From Myxococcus sp. RHSTA-1-4 (GTDB taxonomy: Bacteria > Myxococcota > Myxococcia > Myxococcales > Myxococcaceae): DNA of 64,000 bases. The position numbers and the translations under genes are program-made. Below are positions 7,687 to 17,340 of the stretch, one piece after another. How positions within the stretch are numbered: position 1 is the stretch's first letter; each line of letters begins with the position of its first letter. Below the pieces are notes generated by a model. That model saw only the letters and a program-made list of their open reading frames with translations, was not told where the DNA came from and did not search any database. The stretch spans positions 124,001 through 188,000 of the forward strand of contig NZ_JAIQDG010000014.1 in assembly GCF_020037125.1 (NCBI RefSeq), given 5' to 3'.

Positions 7687-9243
7687 TTACTTCTTCTTGG
7701 CGGCCTTTGTGCTGACACCGGTGAATAGCGGATCGGACTTTTCTAGTGACTTTAGCTTTGCGCCCGATACGCGCATTGCATTCAGTGCATTTCTAAGTAC
7801 CTCTCGTCCATCCTCTGTGAGCAGTTCAGTCCGTTTCCACTTGGTATGGAAGAATCCCGCTGGCACGTTTTTGTAAAAGTCTTCTACATCTTCGCGCAGT
7901 TCTATTGGATTCTTATAGGCAATCCCTGCGAGAGCCTTGGCGGCGAGAAAGTTCTCTTGGAGCACTTCAAGGGTCGCTCGGTACATCAGTTGGGTGCCTG
8001 GTTCCCAGAGTTGTTCTTTGTTGTATAGATTTCTGACGCCGTTCCAGAATGCAAACATGTATGACTTCCATTGTTCATCCCAGGCTTCCGACTTTTCTGA
8101 CTTGGAAGTGCCTGGAAGCCCATCGCGGAAGAGGGTCCTATAAATCGTATCGCGGTCGGTCATTTTTCGCTTCCAGCGAGACGCTAGTGCAATGGCGGCT
8201 TTGAAGGTTATTTTCTTGTTTTCCTCCTCAAGGCCTCGGGAAATAAGACCTTGGAAGGGGCTATCTGGATCGTCGTTAAGGGTCCTCAGTATTTTTGTTT
8301 CGTAAGTGGAGATTCCTGCGGCATCGAGCTTGCCTTCAAGTTCGACGATTTCCGCATTCGTCAAGCTTGAATTGACGATTGATGCGAGTAGTTCGCTAGA
8401 AATCGCTCGTGCTTGCTTGTTGATGACTACGAACTGGAAGACCTGCTCTTGCCAGTCAGCATCAATAAGGGCGCATACTGTGAACGGGACCTCTTGCGTG
8501 CTCTCTGCTGCACCCCAAACGCGATGCTGACCGTCTACGATCATGGCCGGTTTGAGGAGGCTGAGTAGCACATCGGTCAGTCTTTCTCGTGCCTTGGCCT
8601 GTTTGAGTTCATTGGTGTCGGCCGCAGGATCGTCGATTGAGTTTGCGATGTCGTTGATGAACTTGTCGAGGGATTGCTTGTCTTTTAGGCGCTTTGCGAA
8701 GTCCTTGAGGGCGCTCTTGCCGACATCGACTCCCCAGTCCTCGATGGTCGACGTTTCCTCTGGCAACGCCTCCTCTGTATCTAGTTCGCTCGGCGAGGAG
8801 GGTTCTTCTTCCGGTGAAGGTTCTTCTTCAGAGGGAGGGATGTCCTTGGCGATTCGCTCGCTGATAAAGGCGTATGCTCTTTTGGCGAGTGACTCAAGTG
8901 ATTCGTTTTCAGCGGGGTTGCTTATGTCGAGCGTGACGAGGTCAGGACTGTATGACAGGGATGTGGATGTGCTCGACTCTTTTAGGGGGGCTGTGCTCAG
9001 TTTGCACATGCCAGGTCGGAAGGCTACAACGATTGCTGTCGGCGATGCATTGCCCTGTTCGTCAAAGAAGTCGATGATCTTCTTGAAGCGGTCGCTCAGT
9101 GGGCGCTGAAAACCACCAATGAAGTCCGTTGTCTTGTGAGGCACGCCAGCCCATGTGCGTATTTCTTCGGCGGGTGCCACAAAAGTGACAACTGCAGGCG
9201 AGCCAGGGGTCTGATTGAAGCGAAATCCGAGGTAACGGGGCAT
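7687..9243 (-). CDS. Large DGQHR-domain (DndB-like) protein
   Basis: A 518-residue protein with the signature VDGQHR at 236-241 and an upstream GFQRPL at 44-49, the counterpart of GYQRPEV in the two DpdB-like proteins. It differs in length and in an acidic, Glu/Ser/Pro-rich insertion at about 105-165, followed by a helical segment before the signature. DGQHR proteins include DndB, which regulates phosphorothioate DNA modification, and DpdB. The downstream HNH gene begins one base after its stop, so the pair is probably co-translated. The operon converges on dpdB copy 2. It could be a separate defence pair or the restriction half paired with the deazaguanine operon. No Shine-Dalgarno sequence is evident before ATG 9243. 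Codon use is markedly more A/T-rich than in genes after 9.6 kb. Confidence 0.78.
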   Translation of the reverse strand: MPRYLGFRFNQTPGSPAVVTFVAPAEEIRTWAGVPHKTTDFIGGFQRPLSDRFKKIIDFFDEQGNASPTAIVVAFRPGMCKLSTAPLKESSTSTSLSYSPDLVTLDISNPAENESLESLAKRAYAFISERIAKDIPPSEEEPSPEEEPSSPSELDTEEALPEETSTIEDWGVDVGKSALKDFAKRLKDKQSLDKFINDIANSIDDPAADTNELKQAKARERLTDVLLSLLKPAMIVDGQHRVWGAAESTQEVPFTVCALIDADWQEQVFQFVVINKQARAISSELLASIVNSSLTNAEIVELEGKLDAAGISTYETKILRTLNDDPDSPFQGLISRGLEEENKKITFKAAIALASRWKRKMTDRDTIYRTLFRDGLPGTSKSEKSEAWDEQWKSYMFAFWNGVRNLYNKEQLWEPGTQLMYRATLEVLQENFLAAKALAGIAYKNPIELREDVEDFYKNVPAGFFHTKWKRTELLTEDGREVLRNALNAMRVSGAKLKSLEKSDPLFTGVSTKAAKKK

Positions 9244-9599
9244 GTTTGGTCTAGGTGGAGTGAACTATTGTTTGAATCCGCGTGGCGGTGTGTGGTGTGC
9301 ACCTGCCATTGGCTGATTGTAGGGCAGGCGAGCCCCAGTGACCAGCACGCAACATTGTCGGACTGAACCGGCATAGTCAGTTGCGAGGCCGTGCACAGAT
9401 GTTGCGTAGGCGCGTGGCTTCGGGATTGGCCGTTCTCCACTGGAGGACCGCTCCGGGCTGGGAGATACCTATGATTCGCGACATAAGGGCACTGGATGGT
9501 GTAGTAGTATGATACCTACCCGAGCCCAGCACCCCAACTCGCTGAATGATGCCGAATGGCGGGCTTGGTACGCACCGGGCCTCGGAGGAACGGAACACG
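9244..9599. other. Intergenic region at the right edge of the A/T-richer island
   Basis: These 356 bases separate the minus-strand DGQHR/HNH operon from the plus-strand gene at 9600 and should hold both divergent promoters. An inverted repeat CCTGCC (9302-9307) and GGCAGG (9323-9328) is present. Composition changes here from moderate GC to the very high GC of the rest of the window, so this may be the island boundary. No tRNA, integrase or clear direct repeat marks an insertion site. Confidence 0.45.
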
Positions 9600-10145
9600 A
9601 TGGACGCGAACGCAGTGGCGGAGCTGGAGAAGGCGGGCGTGCGGGTGGACCAGCCGGACCGCCTGTATGTCGCCGTGGAGTGGGAGGACGACGGGAAGCG
9701 CGTGCGGCCCGTGGGGGAGCGCGTCCAGGTGCGCGCCGGCGAGCAGCTGACGCACGTCACCCTCCAGCCCATCTCCAAGCTGTTCACCGGTGACACGAAG
9801 CCCCCCAGCTTCGCCAAGGCCCCGCCCCCCGAGTACCACCCCTTCTTCTTCCTCATCGAGGCCACCGCCGCCGGCTACTGCCGCGCCGTCCGCAACACCG
9901 AGACCGACCAGGAGTTCGAGCGGCTCTACCGCCACCTCCTCCGCCGCCCCGACGGCACTGACCGCAACCCCCTCTTCTCCTACCTCCAGGGCGCCGCCCG
10001 CCTCTACATGTCCCTGCGCGACGTCAGCCAGGCCGAGTTCGAGGCCGTCATCGAGCGCCTCCACCAGTCCGCGAAGCACCACCAGACCCACGTCGGAAGC
10101 ATCAACTACTTCCAGGACGTGCTCCGCGGCGTGCTCGGCGCCTGA
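9600..10145 (+). CDS. Conserved-looking hypothetical protein
   Basis: A 181-residue protein. ATG 9600 was chosen because GGAGGA sits about eight bases upstream; an earlier in-frame ATG at 9546 lacks such a site. There is no signal peptide or membrane segment. The N-terminal third looks like a small beta-rich domain (YVAVEWEDDGKRV) and the C-terminal half is predicted helical (FSYLQGAARLYMSL, EFEAVIERLHQSAKHH). The family was not recognised. Codon use matches the high-GC chromosome, so it is the first gene outside the island. Confidence 0.75.
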   Translation: MDANAVAELEKAGVRVDQPDRLYVAVEWEDDGKRVRPVGERVQVRAGEQLTHVTLQPISKLFTGDTKPPSFAKAPPPEYHPFFFLIEATAAGYCRAVRNTETDQEFERLYRHLLRRPDGTDRNPLFSYLQGAARLYMSLRDVSQAEFEAVIERLHQSAKHHQTHVGSINYFQDVLRGVLGA

Positions 10146-10180
10146 GCGCCGCCCCGCTGGCACGGGCTCCCAGGGGGGGG

Positions 10181-10196
10181 CACCTCCCAGGAGGTG
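10181..10196. repeat. Short palindrome CACCTCC-CA-GGAGGTG
   Basis: A perfect 7+2+7 palindrome lies about 35 bases after the stop at 10145 and 160 bases before the helicase gene. The spacer is too short for an ideal hairpin loop and there is no T-run, so a DNA-binding site or weak terminator are both possible. Confidence 0.25.
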
Positions 10197-10355
10197 GCGC
10201 TTCGCCCGGCTGCCTGGCGGCACCTCCCTCACCTGTTCATCGCCGGACCTCCGCGCGGCCCCCGTCGCGCGGACGCCCTGGACGAGCGCGGCGAGGGAGA
10301 TAACCTGGCAGAGAGGCTGGAATCAGCATGACTCCATGAGTAGTTTTCGGAGTGC

Positions 10356-13300
10356 ATGCTGAGCCAGCCTTCCACACACGTATCCTCCGCCCTCCACCAG
10401 TGGCTGACCGAAGACCTGCTCCACGAGGAGGCGGGCGAGGCCGTTCACGCCCAGGCGCGGGAGCTGCTCATCCGCAAGCGGGTCCAGTCGGTCCGGGAGA
10501 ATGGAGCGGTCGTCGAGGGCACCGTCAAAGCGGGCCCGGCGGCGGGGCCCTACCACGTCCGCCTCTCCGCCAGCGGCGAGGGCGAGGTCTTCGACTGTCA
10601 GTGCGCCCACTTCCGCTCGCACCTCATCTGCAAGCACGTCGTGGCCGTGGGGCTCGCGTGGCTCCGGCTGACGGGAGGCGCCACGAGCCGGGCGGCCTCG
10701 ACCGGCCGCCCCACCACCCATGCGGCGCTCCAGGCCTGGGTGGACGCCCACCACGTCGCGTACGCGGCGCAGGCGCGCGTCCCGATGCTGAAGCCCTACC
10801 TGCCCACGTCCCTCCAGCCGAGCCACATCCTCTATTCCCTGTCGGGCACCACCGTCTTCTCGCTGCTCGCGCACGACGCCGCCGTGCCCTACCTGCGTGC
10901 CCGCGACCACGCCGTCTTCCTGGACGCGGCCTGGGCGTGGATGCTCGCGGAGGCGGAGCGGGTGCGCAGAGGGGTGGAGCAGGAGGCCGCCGCCGCGCCA
11001 CGCCCTCCGCTCACGGATGCGCGGCTGGGCCCCCTGGCCCAGGCGCTGATGCGCGAGCGCGTGCGCGTGCGGGCCACGGCCTTCCCCCGCGCGCTGGAGG
11101 TGGCCCCAGGGGTGTACCTCCAGGAGCGCCCGCTGCGCATCCGCGTCCCCGAGTCGCCCCAGGCCCTGGCGCGGCCCGAGGCCCTCGGGCCCTCCTTCCT
11201 GGGCGTCACCCTGGACCCTCGCGCCCTGCTCGACGGCCGCCCGGGGCTGACCTGCTTCTGCACCCCGTCGGACGAGGCGCGCTGCGTGCACGCGCTCACC
11301 GCGCTGGACGCGGTGCTGGACGCGCTCTCCCGGCAGAAGGCCGCGCCGTTCAACACGCAGCTGGCCGAGCAGCTCTACGTCGTGCCCGGCCAGCACCTCC
11401 TCGCGGCCCTGGAGACCGCTGCCCAGGCCCGAGAGACGCCCACCCCCACCTCACACGTCACCTTCCGGCTCGAAGGCGCCTCCTTCCGCTCCGTCACCCT
11501 GCGCACCTACCTCCACCGGCCAACGAAGAAGGGGACGCTCTCCAAGGGCACCCATACGAGCTGGCGGGACCGGGAGGAGCTCCGCTCCCAGCTCACCCTG
11601 CCCGGAGAGCTGGAGGCGTTCGACCTGATTGAGACGGGCGCGCTGCTGGCGTCCGCCAGCCTCGGCTACATGCCCGCTCCCACCCGGGGGAACTGGCCGC
11701 TGCTCCTCCAGGCGCTGCGTGCCCTCTCGCACAGCCCACGCCTGCGGCTCGCGGAGCGCCCCGACGTGCCGCTGCGCGTGCGCGAGGCCCCGCTCGGCTT
11801 CAGCTTCCAGGAAGAGGAGGAGGGGGCCGCGCTCCGTGTGCGGCCCTCCATCGAGGGGACGCCCATCCAGGTGGAGGACCTGGTCCGGCCGCCGCTGGAG
11901 GAGCCGTCCTCCCAGCCGTGGCTGCTCGTGGAGCCGGAGGTGCCGCGCGTCACCCTCGTCTCCGTGCCGCCCGAGGCCCGCGCGCTGCTCGCCACCCTCC
12001 AGGACCATGGCTCCCGGCTGCCCTCCTCCGCGCGGGACTCGCTGCTGACGAGCCTCGTCGGGTTGGAGGCGCGCTTCCCGCTGTCCCTGCCACCGTCCCT
12101 GGAGGCGGCCGAGGTGGCGCCGGCCTCCGGGCTGCTCGTCCGGCTCCGTCCGGTGGGGGACGAGGCGCTGGAGGGCGTGGTGCTTGTCCGCCCGCTGCCG
12201 GAGGCTCCACCGCTGACGCCCGGTGAGGGCTCGCCGGTGGTGCGCGGCCTGCGGGGCCGACAGCGCGTCAGGGTGCAGCGGAACCTGGACGCCGAGCGCG
12301 CCGAGGCCGATGTCCTGCTGGAGCGCCTGGGCCTGACTCCCGGCGCGTACCGCTTCACCCGCGAGGACGCGGAGTCCAGCCTCGCCCTGCTGGAAGCGCT
12401 GGAGCCGCTCTCCGGCCCCGGCGTGCGCGTGGAGTGGGAGGAGCAGCCCTGGAAGGTGTCGCGCTCGCCCGACACGTCGGCGCTGCGCGTCCGGGTGGAG
12501 AGCGGGCGTGACTGGTTCGGCGTGCAGGGCGGCGTGGAGGTGGACGGAGAGCGCGTGGAGCTGGCGGTGCTGCTGGACGCCCTGCGGCGCCGCAACCGCT
12601 ACGCGCGGCTGGGCCCCGGCCGGTGGCTGCGCCTCACGGACGCGCTGCGCGAGCGGCTCACCCCGCTGGCGGACCTGGCCCACGCCACCCGCCACGGCCT
12701 GGAGGTGAGCGCGGCGGCGGCCCCCGTGCTGGACGCGCTCGCGGAGGCCGGCGCGCGCGTGCAGGCCCCGCCCGACTGGCGCAAGCTCGCCACCCGCATC
12801 CGCGAGGCGCAGGCCCTCAAGGTGGCCGTCCCCCGGAAGCTGAAGGCCGAGCTGCGCGACTACCAGCGCGAGGGCTTCACGTGGATGGCGCGCCTGGCCG
12901 CGTGGGGCGGGGGCGCGTGCCTCGCGGACGACATGGGCCTGGGCAAGACGCTCCAGGCGCTCGCCCTGCTGCTGCACCGCGCCGACGAGGGGCCCGCCCT
13001 CGTGGTGGCCCCCACCTCCGTGTGCTTCAACTGGGAGCGCGAGGCGGCGCGCTTCGCCCCCTCGCTGCGTGTGCACTCGTACCGCGAGGCGGAGCGCGAG
13101 GCGCTGCTCGGCGCGCTGGGCCCCCGCGACGTGCTCATCGTCAGCTATGGGCTGCTCGTCAACGACGCGGAGCGCTTCGCCACCGTGTCCTTCTCCACGC
13201 TGGTGGTGGACGAGGCCCAGGCGGTGAAGAACCCCGACACCGAGCGCGCCCGCGCGCTGCGCGCCGTGAAGGCCGACGCCCGCGTGGCCCTCACCGGCAC

Positions 13301-14234
13301 CCCCGTGGAGAACCGCCTGTCGGAGCTGTGGAGCCTCTACGCGCTGCTCTTCCCGGGGCTGCTCGGCAGCCGCGAGTCCTTCCGCGCGCGCTTCGCCGTC
13401 CCCATCGAGCGGGACAAGAGCCCGCACGCCCGCGCCTCGCTCGCCCGCGTGGTGCGGCCCTTCCTCCTGCGCCGCACCAAGGCCGAGGTGGCCCGCGAGC
13501 TGCCCCCGCGCATCGAGACCGTGGTCCCCGTCGCGCTCTCCGCGGGCGAGCGCCGCCTGTACGACGACGTGCGGCTGGCCGCCCTGGCCCAGGTGGGGGA
13601 CTCGCCCGGCGCCGAGCAGCGCTTCGTCATCCTGGCCGCGCTCACCCGGCTGCGCCTGGCCGCGTGCCACCCGAGGCTCGTCGACGTGGACTCGCCCCTG
13701 CCGTCCTCCAAGCTGGAGCGCCTGCTGGAGCTGGTGGACACCGTGCGCGCCGAGGGCGGACGCGCGCTCGTCTTCAGCCAGTTCGTCAAGCACCTCGCCC
13801 TGGTGCGCGAGGCCCTGGAGGCCCGCGGCGTGTCCATGCAGTACCTGGACGGGCAAACTCCGCCCGCCGAGCGCCAGGCGCGCGTGGAGGCCTTCCAGCG
13901 AGGGGAGGGCGAGTTGTTCCTCATCTCGCTGAAGGCGGGGGGCACCGGCCTCAACCTCACCGCGGCCGACCATGTCATCCACCTGGACCCGTGGTGGAAC
14001 CCCGCCGTGGAGGACCAGGCCACGGACCGGGCCCACCGCATCGGCCAGACGCGCCCCGTCACGGTGTCCCGGCTCGTCTCCGAGGGCACCCTCGAGGAGG
14101 CCATCCTCGCCCTCCACGCCGAGAAGCGCGAGCTGGCCGACAGCCTCCTGTCCGAGGCCGACGGCGCCGCCGCCCTCTCGCCCGACCAGCTCCTGGCCCT
14201 CCTGCGCTTCAGCGGGAGCGGCGGGGCAGGGTGA
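10356..14234 (+). CDS. SWIM zinc-finger SNF2-family helicase
   Basis: A 1292-residue protein. The N-terminal SWIM zinc finger has C81, C83, C92 and H94 (CQC...CKH). A long middle region of about 700 residues has no recognised motif. A complete SNF2/HepA ATPase follows: DDMGLGKT (Walker A, about 858-865), VVDEAQ (Walker B, about 950), LTGTPVENRLSELWSL, VFSQFVKHL, a SLKAGGTGLNL segment and HRIGQ at about 1226. Such proteins are DNA translocases that remodel protein-DNA complexes; the SWIM finger binds nucleic acid or protein. SNF2 helicases also occur in Dpd clusters (DpdE), but this gene lies beyond the compositional edge of the island and has chromosomal codon use, so a housekeeping role is more likely. 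Start ATG 10356 follows CGGAG. Confidence 0.9.
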   Translation: MLSQPSTHVSSALHQWLTEDLLHEEAGEAVHAQARELLIRKRVQSVRENGAVVEGTVKAGPAAGPYHVRLSASGEGEVFDCQCAHFRSHLICKHVVAVGLAWLRLTGGATSRAASTGRPTTHAALQAWVDAHHVAYAAQARVPMLKPYLPTSLQPSHILYSLSGTTVFSLLAHDAAVPYLRARDHAVFLDAAWAWMLAEAERVRRGVEQEAAAAPRPPLTDARLGPLAQALMRERVRVRATAFPRALEVAPGVYLQERPLRIRVPESPQALARPEALGPSFLGVTLDPRALLDGRPGLTCFCTPSDEARCVHALTALDAVLDALSRQKAAPFNTQLAEQLYVVPGQHLLAALETAAQARETPTPTSHVTFRLEGASFRSVTLRTYLHRPTKKGTLSKGTHTSWRDREELRSQLTLPGELEAFDLIETGALLASASLGYMPAPTRGNWPLLLQALRALSHSPRLRLAERPDVPLRVREAPLGFSFQEEEEGAALRVRPSIEGTPIQVEDLVRPPLEEPSSQPWLLVEPEVPRVTLVSVPPEARALLATLQDHGSRLPSSARDSLLTSLVGLEARFPLSLPPSLEAAEVAPASGLLVRLRPVGDEALEGVVLVRPLPEAPPLTPGEGSPVVRGLRGRQRVRVQRNLDAERAEADVLLERLGLTPGAYRFTREDAESSLALLEALEPLSGPGVRVEWEEQPWKVSRSPDTSALRVRVESGRDWFGVQGGVEVDGERVELAVLLDALRRRNRYARLGPGRWLRLTDALRERLTPLADLAHATRHGLEVSAAAAPVLDALAEAGARVQAPPDWRKLATRIREAQALKVAVPRKLKAELRDYQREGFTWMARLAAWGGGACLADDMGLGKTLQALALLLHRADEGPALVVAPTSVCFNWEREAARFAPSLRVHSYREAEREALLGALGPRDVLIVSYGLLVNDAERFATVSFSTLVVDEAQAVKNPDTERARALRAVKADARVALTGTPVENRLSELWSLYALLFPGLLGSRESFRARFAVPIERDKSPHARASLARVVRPFLLRRTKAEVARELPPRIETVVPVALSAGERRLYDDVRLAALAQVGDSPGAEQRFVILAALTRLRLAACHPRLVDVDSPLPSSKLERLLELVDTVRAEGGRALVFSQFVKHLALVREALEARGVSMQYLDGQTPPAERQARVEAFQRGEGELFLISLKAGGTGLNLTAADHVIHLDPWWNPAVEDQATDRAHRIGQTRPVTVSRLVSEGTLEEAILALHAEKRELADSLLSEADGAAALSPDQLLALLRFSGSGGAG

Positions 14235-14305
14235 GCCGCGGGCCAACCTGGAATATCGTGCCCCACCGCCCGTTCCCGGGCGTCTTCTTCACGACAGGAG
14301 CACGG

Positions 14306-15709
14306 ATGTTCCGTCAGTCGTTACTCTGGGCGTCCTGCCTGGCCCTGCTCGCCGCCCCCGTGTCGGGCGCGCGGGCGCAGGGCAAGGCCGCGCCCCGGCC
14401 CGCCGCCTCCGCGCCGAAGCTCGGCGCCGGCATCGAGGCGCGCACCCTCAAGAACGGGATGAAGGTCATCGTCTGGCCCGACCACGACATCCCCAACGCC
14501 GTCCTCTACAACTGGTTCCGCGTCGGCAGCCGCAACGAGTACCCCGGCATCACCGGCCTGTCCCACTTCTTCGAGCACATGATGTTCAATGGCGCCAGGA
14601 AGTACGGCCCCGGTGAGTTCGACCGCGTCATGGAGGCCAACGGCGGCGCCAACAACGCCTTCACCTCCGAGGACGTCACCGTCTACATGGAGTGGTTCCC
14701 CCGCTCCGCCCTCGAGCTCATCTTCGACCTCGAGGCCGACCGCCTCCAGAACCTCGCCTTCGACCCCAAGGTCATCGAGTCCGAGCGCGGCGTCGTCTAC
14801 TCCGAGCGCCGCTCCGCCGTGGACAACTACAACGCGGGCGCCCTCCTGGAGCAGGTCCAGGCCACCGCCTACGTCGCCCACCCCTACCAGTTCCCCGTCA
14901 TCGGCTGGCCCTCCGACATCGAGTCCTGGAAGCTCGAGGACCTCCAGCGCTACTTCAAGACGTACTACGCCCCCAACAACGGCACCCTCATCGTCACCGG
15001 CGCCGTCACCCCCGCCGAGGTCTTCGCCCTCGCCGAGAAGTACCTCGAGCCCATCCCCTCCCAGCCTCCTCCCGAGCCTGTCCGCACGAAGGAGCCCGAG
15101 CAGCAGGGAGAGCGCCGCGTCGTCGTGAAGAAGCTCGCCCAGTCCCCGCTCCTCCAGGTCGCCTACCACGGCATCGCCGCGAAGGACCCGGACGTCGAGG
15201 CGCTCGACCTGCTCCTGCGCATCCTCGCCGACGGCGACTCCTCGCGCCTCCACCGCCGCCTCGTCGAGGAGGAGCGCGCCGCCATCCACGTGGAGACGCT
15301 CTTCAACGCCGGCTTCGACCCGTCCCTCGTCCTGGTGCTCGTGGACCTTCCTCCCGGCGGTGACCTCGCGAAGACCGAGGCGCTCGTCACCGAGGAGCTC
15401 GCTCGCGTCGTCAAGGACGGCGTCACCGACGCGGAGCTGCGCAAGGCCCGCAACATCGCCCTCGCCAACTACTGGCGCAGCCTGGAGACCAACGACGGCC
15501 GCGGCCGCGCGCTCGGCGCCGCCGAGGTCTTCCGCGGGGACTACCGCCAGCTCTTCGATGCCCCCGCCCGCTTCGAGCGGGTGACGCGCGACTCCGTGCG
15601 CAAGGTCGCCGAGCGCATCTTCAAGCCCCAGCGCCGCACCGTCGGGTGGCTCGTGCCGGACGCCGAGCAGGACACCACCCCCGACTCCCGCAAGGAGGCC
15701 CAGCGATGA
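14306..15709 (+). CDS. M16 zinc peptidase, catalytic subunit, secreted
   Basis: A 467-residue protein starting at ATG 14306 behind ACAGGAG. The N-terminal 25 or so residues form a signal peptide ([17 protein letters not shown]). The inverted zinc motif HFFEH lies at 87-91, with the downstream [10 protein letters not shown] supplying the third ligand glutamate. This is an active M16B (PqqL/processing-peptidase-like) subunit acting in the periplasm. It overlaps the next gene by ATGA at 15706-15709. The next gene encodes an M16 protein lacking the zinc motif, so the two should form a heterodimer as in mitochondrial processing peptidase and other bacterial M16B pairs. Substrates are unknown. Confidence 0.92.
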   Translation: MFRQSLLWASCLALLAAPVSGARAQGKAAPRPAASAPKLGAGIEARTLKNGMKVIVWPDHDIPNAVLYNWFRVGSRNEYPGITGLSHFFEHMMFNGARKYGPGEFDRVMEANGGANNAFTSEDVTVYMEWFPRSALELIFDLEADRLQNLAFDPKVIESERGVVYSERRSAVDNYNAGALLEQVQATAYVAHPYQFPVIGWPSDIESWKLEDLQRYFKTYYAPNNGTLIVTGAVTPAEVFALAEKYLEPIPSQPPPEPVRTKEPEQQGERRVVVKKLAQSPLLQVAYHGIAAKDPDVEALDLLLRILADGDSSRLHRRLVEEERAAIHVETLFNAGFDPSLVLVLVDLPPGGDLAKTEALVTEELARVVKDGVTDAELRKARNIALANYWRSLETNDGRGRALGAAEVFRGDYRQLFDAPARFERVTRDSVRKVAERIFKPQRRTVGWLVPDAEQDTTPDSRKEAQR

Positions 15710-17178
15710 TTGCCCCCCTCTCCTGGAAGGCCGTGCTCGGCGCGGTGCTGCTCTCCGCCTTCCCCTCCGCCGCCCAGGGCCCCGCCGCCCCGCCGGGCGC
15801 CGCGGCCGCCGCGAAGCCCTCCTCGCAGGGCGTGACGCTGCCCAAGGCCACGGCGGTGACGCTGAAGAACGGCGCGAAGCTCCTGCTCGTGGAGCGCCGG
15901 GAGCTGCCGCTCGTCGCGTTCAGCGCGTGGCTGCGGGGCGGCGCGCTCGGGGCTCCCGCGGGCAAGGAGGGCCTGGCCGCCCTCACCGGCGAGCTCCTCC
16001 AGAAGGGCGCCGGCTCCCGGGACGCCCGCCAGTTCGCGGAGGCCGTGGACAGCGTGGGCGGCTCGCTGGAGGTGACTCCCTCCCTGGAGGCCCTCGTCAT
16101 CAACGGCCAGTTCATGTCGCGCGACACCGGGCTGATGGTGGAGTTGCTCAGCGACATGCTCACCCGCCCGCGCTTCGCCCAGGACGAACTGGAGAAGCTG
16201 CGCGAGCGCAGGGTCTCCGAAATCGCCGCGGCCAAGGACGCGGACCTGCGCGCCCTCATCGGCGCCTACTTCCAGGCGTTCCACTTCGCCAGCCACCCGT
16301 ACGGCGCCCCCGTGGGCGGCACCGAGGCGTCCCTCCCGGGCCTCACGCGGGAGGACGTGCTCGCGTACACGAAGAACCACCTCGGCGCGGACCGGCTCAT
16401 CCTCTCCGTGGTGGGTGACTTCGACTCGAAGGCGCTCGCCGCGAAGCTGGAGGCCGCGCTCGGCGGCTGGGCCCGTGCCGCCTCGCCCGCTCCCGAGGTG
16501 CCCGCTACCGCGCCCTTCAAGGGCCGCCGCGTGCTGCTCGTGGACAAGCCTGACGCCACCCAGACGTACTTCTGGATTGGCAACACCGGCATCGCCCGTG
16601 GCGACCCGGACCGCGTCGCCGCGGAGCTGGCGAGGACGGTGTTCGGCGGCCGCTTCACCTCGCTGCTCAACACCGAGCTGCGCGTGAAGTCCGGCCTCAG
16701 CTACGGCGCCAACTCCACCTTCCTCCAGTACTCCCGTCCCGGCCCCGTGGTCATCGCCTCGTACACGAAGACGGAGTCCACCGGCCGCGCCATCGACATG
16801 GCGGTGGACGTGCTCACGCGCTACCGGAAGACGGGCATGGACGACGCCACGCTCGCCTCCGCCCAGGCGTACGTGCTGGGGCAGTTCCCGCCCCGCCTGG
16901 AGACGGGCGCGCAGGTGGCCAGCAAGTTGTCCGAGCTCGCCTTCTACGGGCTGGATTCGAGCGACGTGGACGACTTCGCCCGCGCCGTCACCGCTACCTC
17001 GCGCGAGGGCGTCCGCGCCGTCATCCAGCGCACGCTGCCCGCGCCGGAGGACCTCACCTTCGTCCTCATCGGCAAGGCGTCCGCCATCCGCGACGTGGCC
17101 CGTAAGTACGGCACCGTCACGGAGATGAAAATCTCAGACAAGCGCTTCGCCCCACCTTCCGCCCCCGCGAAGCGCTGA
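15706..17178 (+). CDS. M16 peptidase family, non-catalytic partner subunit
   Basis: A 490-residue M16-family protein with a signal peptide ([11 protein letters not shown]) and ATG 15706 overlapping the stop of the catalytic subunit. Where HxxEH should stand the sequence reads [16 protein letters not shown], with no zinc ligands, so it is not itself a peptidase. The C-terminal half retains the family feature [14 protein letters not shown], the substrate-binding RxxxGLxYG segment. In M16B heterodimers the inactive subunit contributes the substrate-binding Arg/Tyr pair, which fits this complement. Together the two genes form a translationally coupled operon. Confidence 0.9.
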   Translation: MIAPLSWKAVLGAVLLSAFPSAAQGPAAPPGAAAAAKPSSQGVTLPKATAVTLKNGAKLLLVERRELPLVAFSAWLRGGALGAPAGKEGLAALTGELLQKGAGSRDARQFAEAVDSVGGSLEVTPSLEALVINGQFMSRDTGLMVELLSDMLTRPRFAQDELEKLRERRVSEIAAAKDADLRALIGAYFQAFHFASHPYGAPVGGTEASLPGLTREDVLAYTKNHLGADRLILSVVGDFDSKALAAKLEAALGGWARAASPAPEVPATAPFKGRRVLLVDKPDATQTYFWIGNTGIARGDPDRVAAELARTVFGGRFTSLLNTELRVKSGLSYGANSTFLQYSRPGPVVIASYTKTESTGRAIDMAVDVLTRYRKTGMDDATLASAQAYVLGQFPPRLETGAQVASKLSELAFYGLDSSDVDDFARAVTATSREGVRAVIQRTLPAPEDLTFVLIGKASAIRDVARKYGTVTEMKISDKRFAPPSAPAKR

Positions 17179-17194
17179 CACTCCCTGGGTTGCA

Positions 17195-17224
17195 CCGCCG
17201 GTCCGACGCGTTCCGGGCCGGCGG
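17195..17224 (+). terminator. Hairpin after the M16 operon
   Basis: CCGCCGG (17195-17201) pairs with CCGGCGG (17218-17224), and the stem can extend inward. It lies 17 bases after the stop at 17178. There is no T-run, so it may terminate weakly or only protect the transcript end. Confidence 0.4.
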
Positions 17225-17340
17225 GCGCACCCGGTGTCTGAGTTTGCCTTGGCGGCCATAAAGATTGTCAGATTGCCCGACAGGCAACGTCAGAGGCCCC
17301 CGGTAGGGTGCTCCACCCTTCCAACTCTTTCGGGGGATTC

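Noticed and set aside
9244-9599. Possible attachment site or integrase remnant at the right island edge
   Set aside because: Composition changes sharply, but no tRNA, integrase, transposase or direct repeat pair could be found by reading.
10356-14234. SNF2 helicase as DpdE of the Dpd system
   Set aside because: DpdE is SNF2-like, but this gene has a SWIM finger, chromosomal codon use and lies beyond the compositional edge and a convergent operon, so it is treated as unrelated.
11451-14246. Long minus-strand open frame opposite the SNF2 helicase
   Set aside because: It is antisense to conserved helicase motifs and encodes a low-complexity protein; a compositional shadow.
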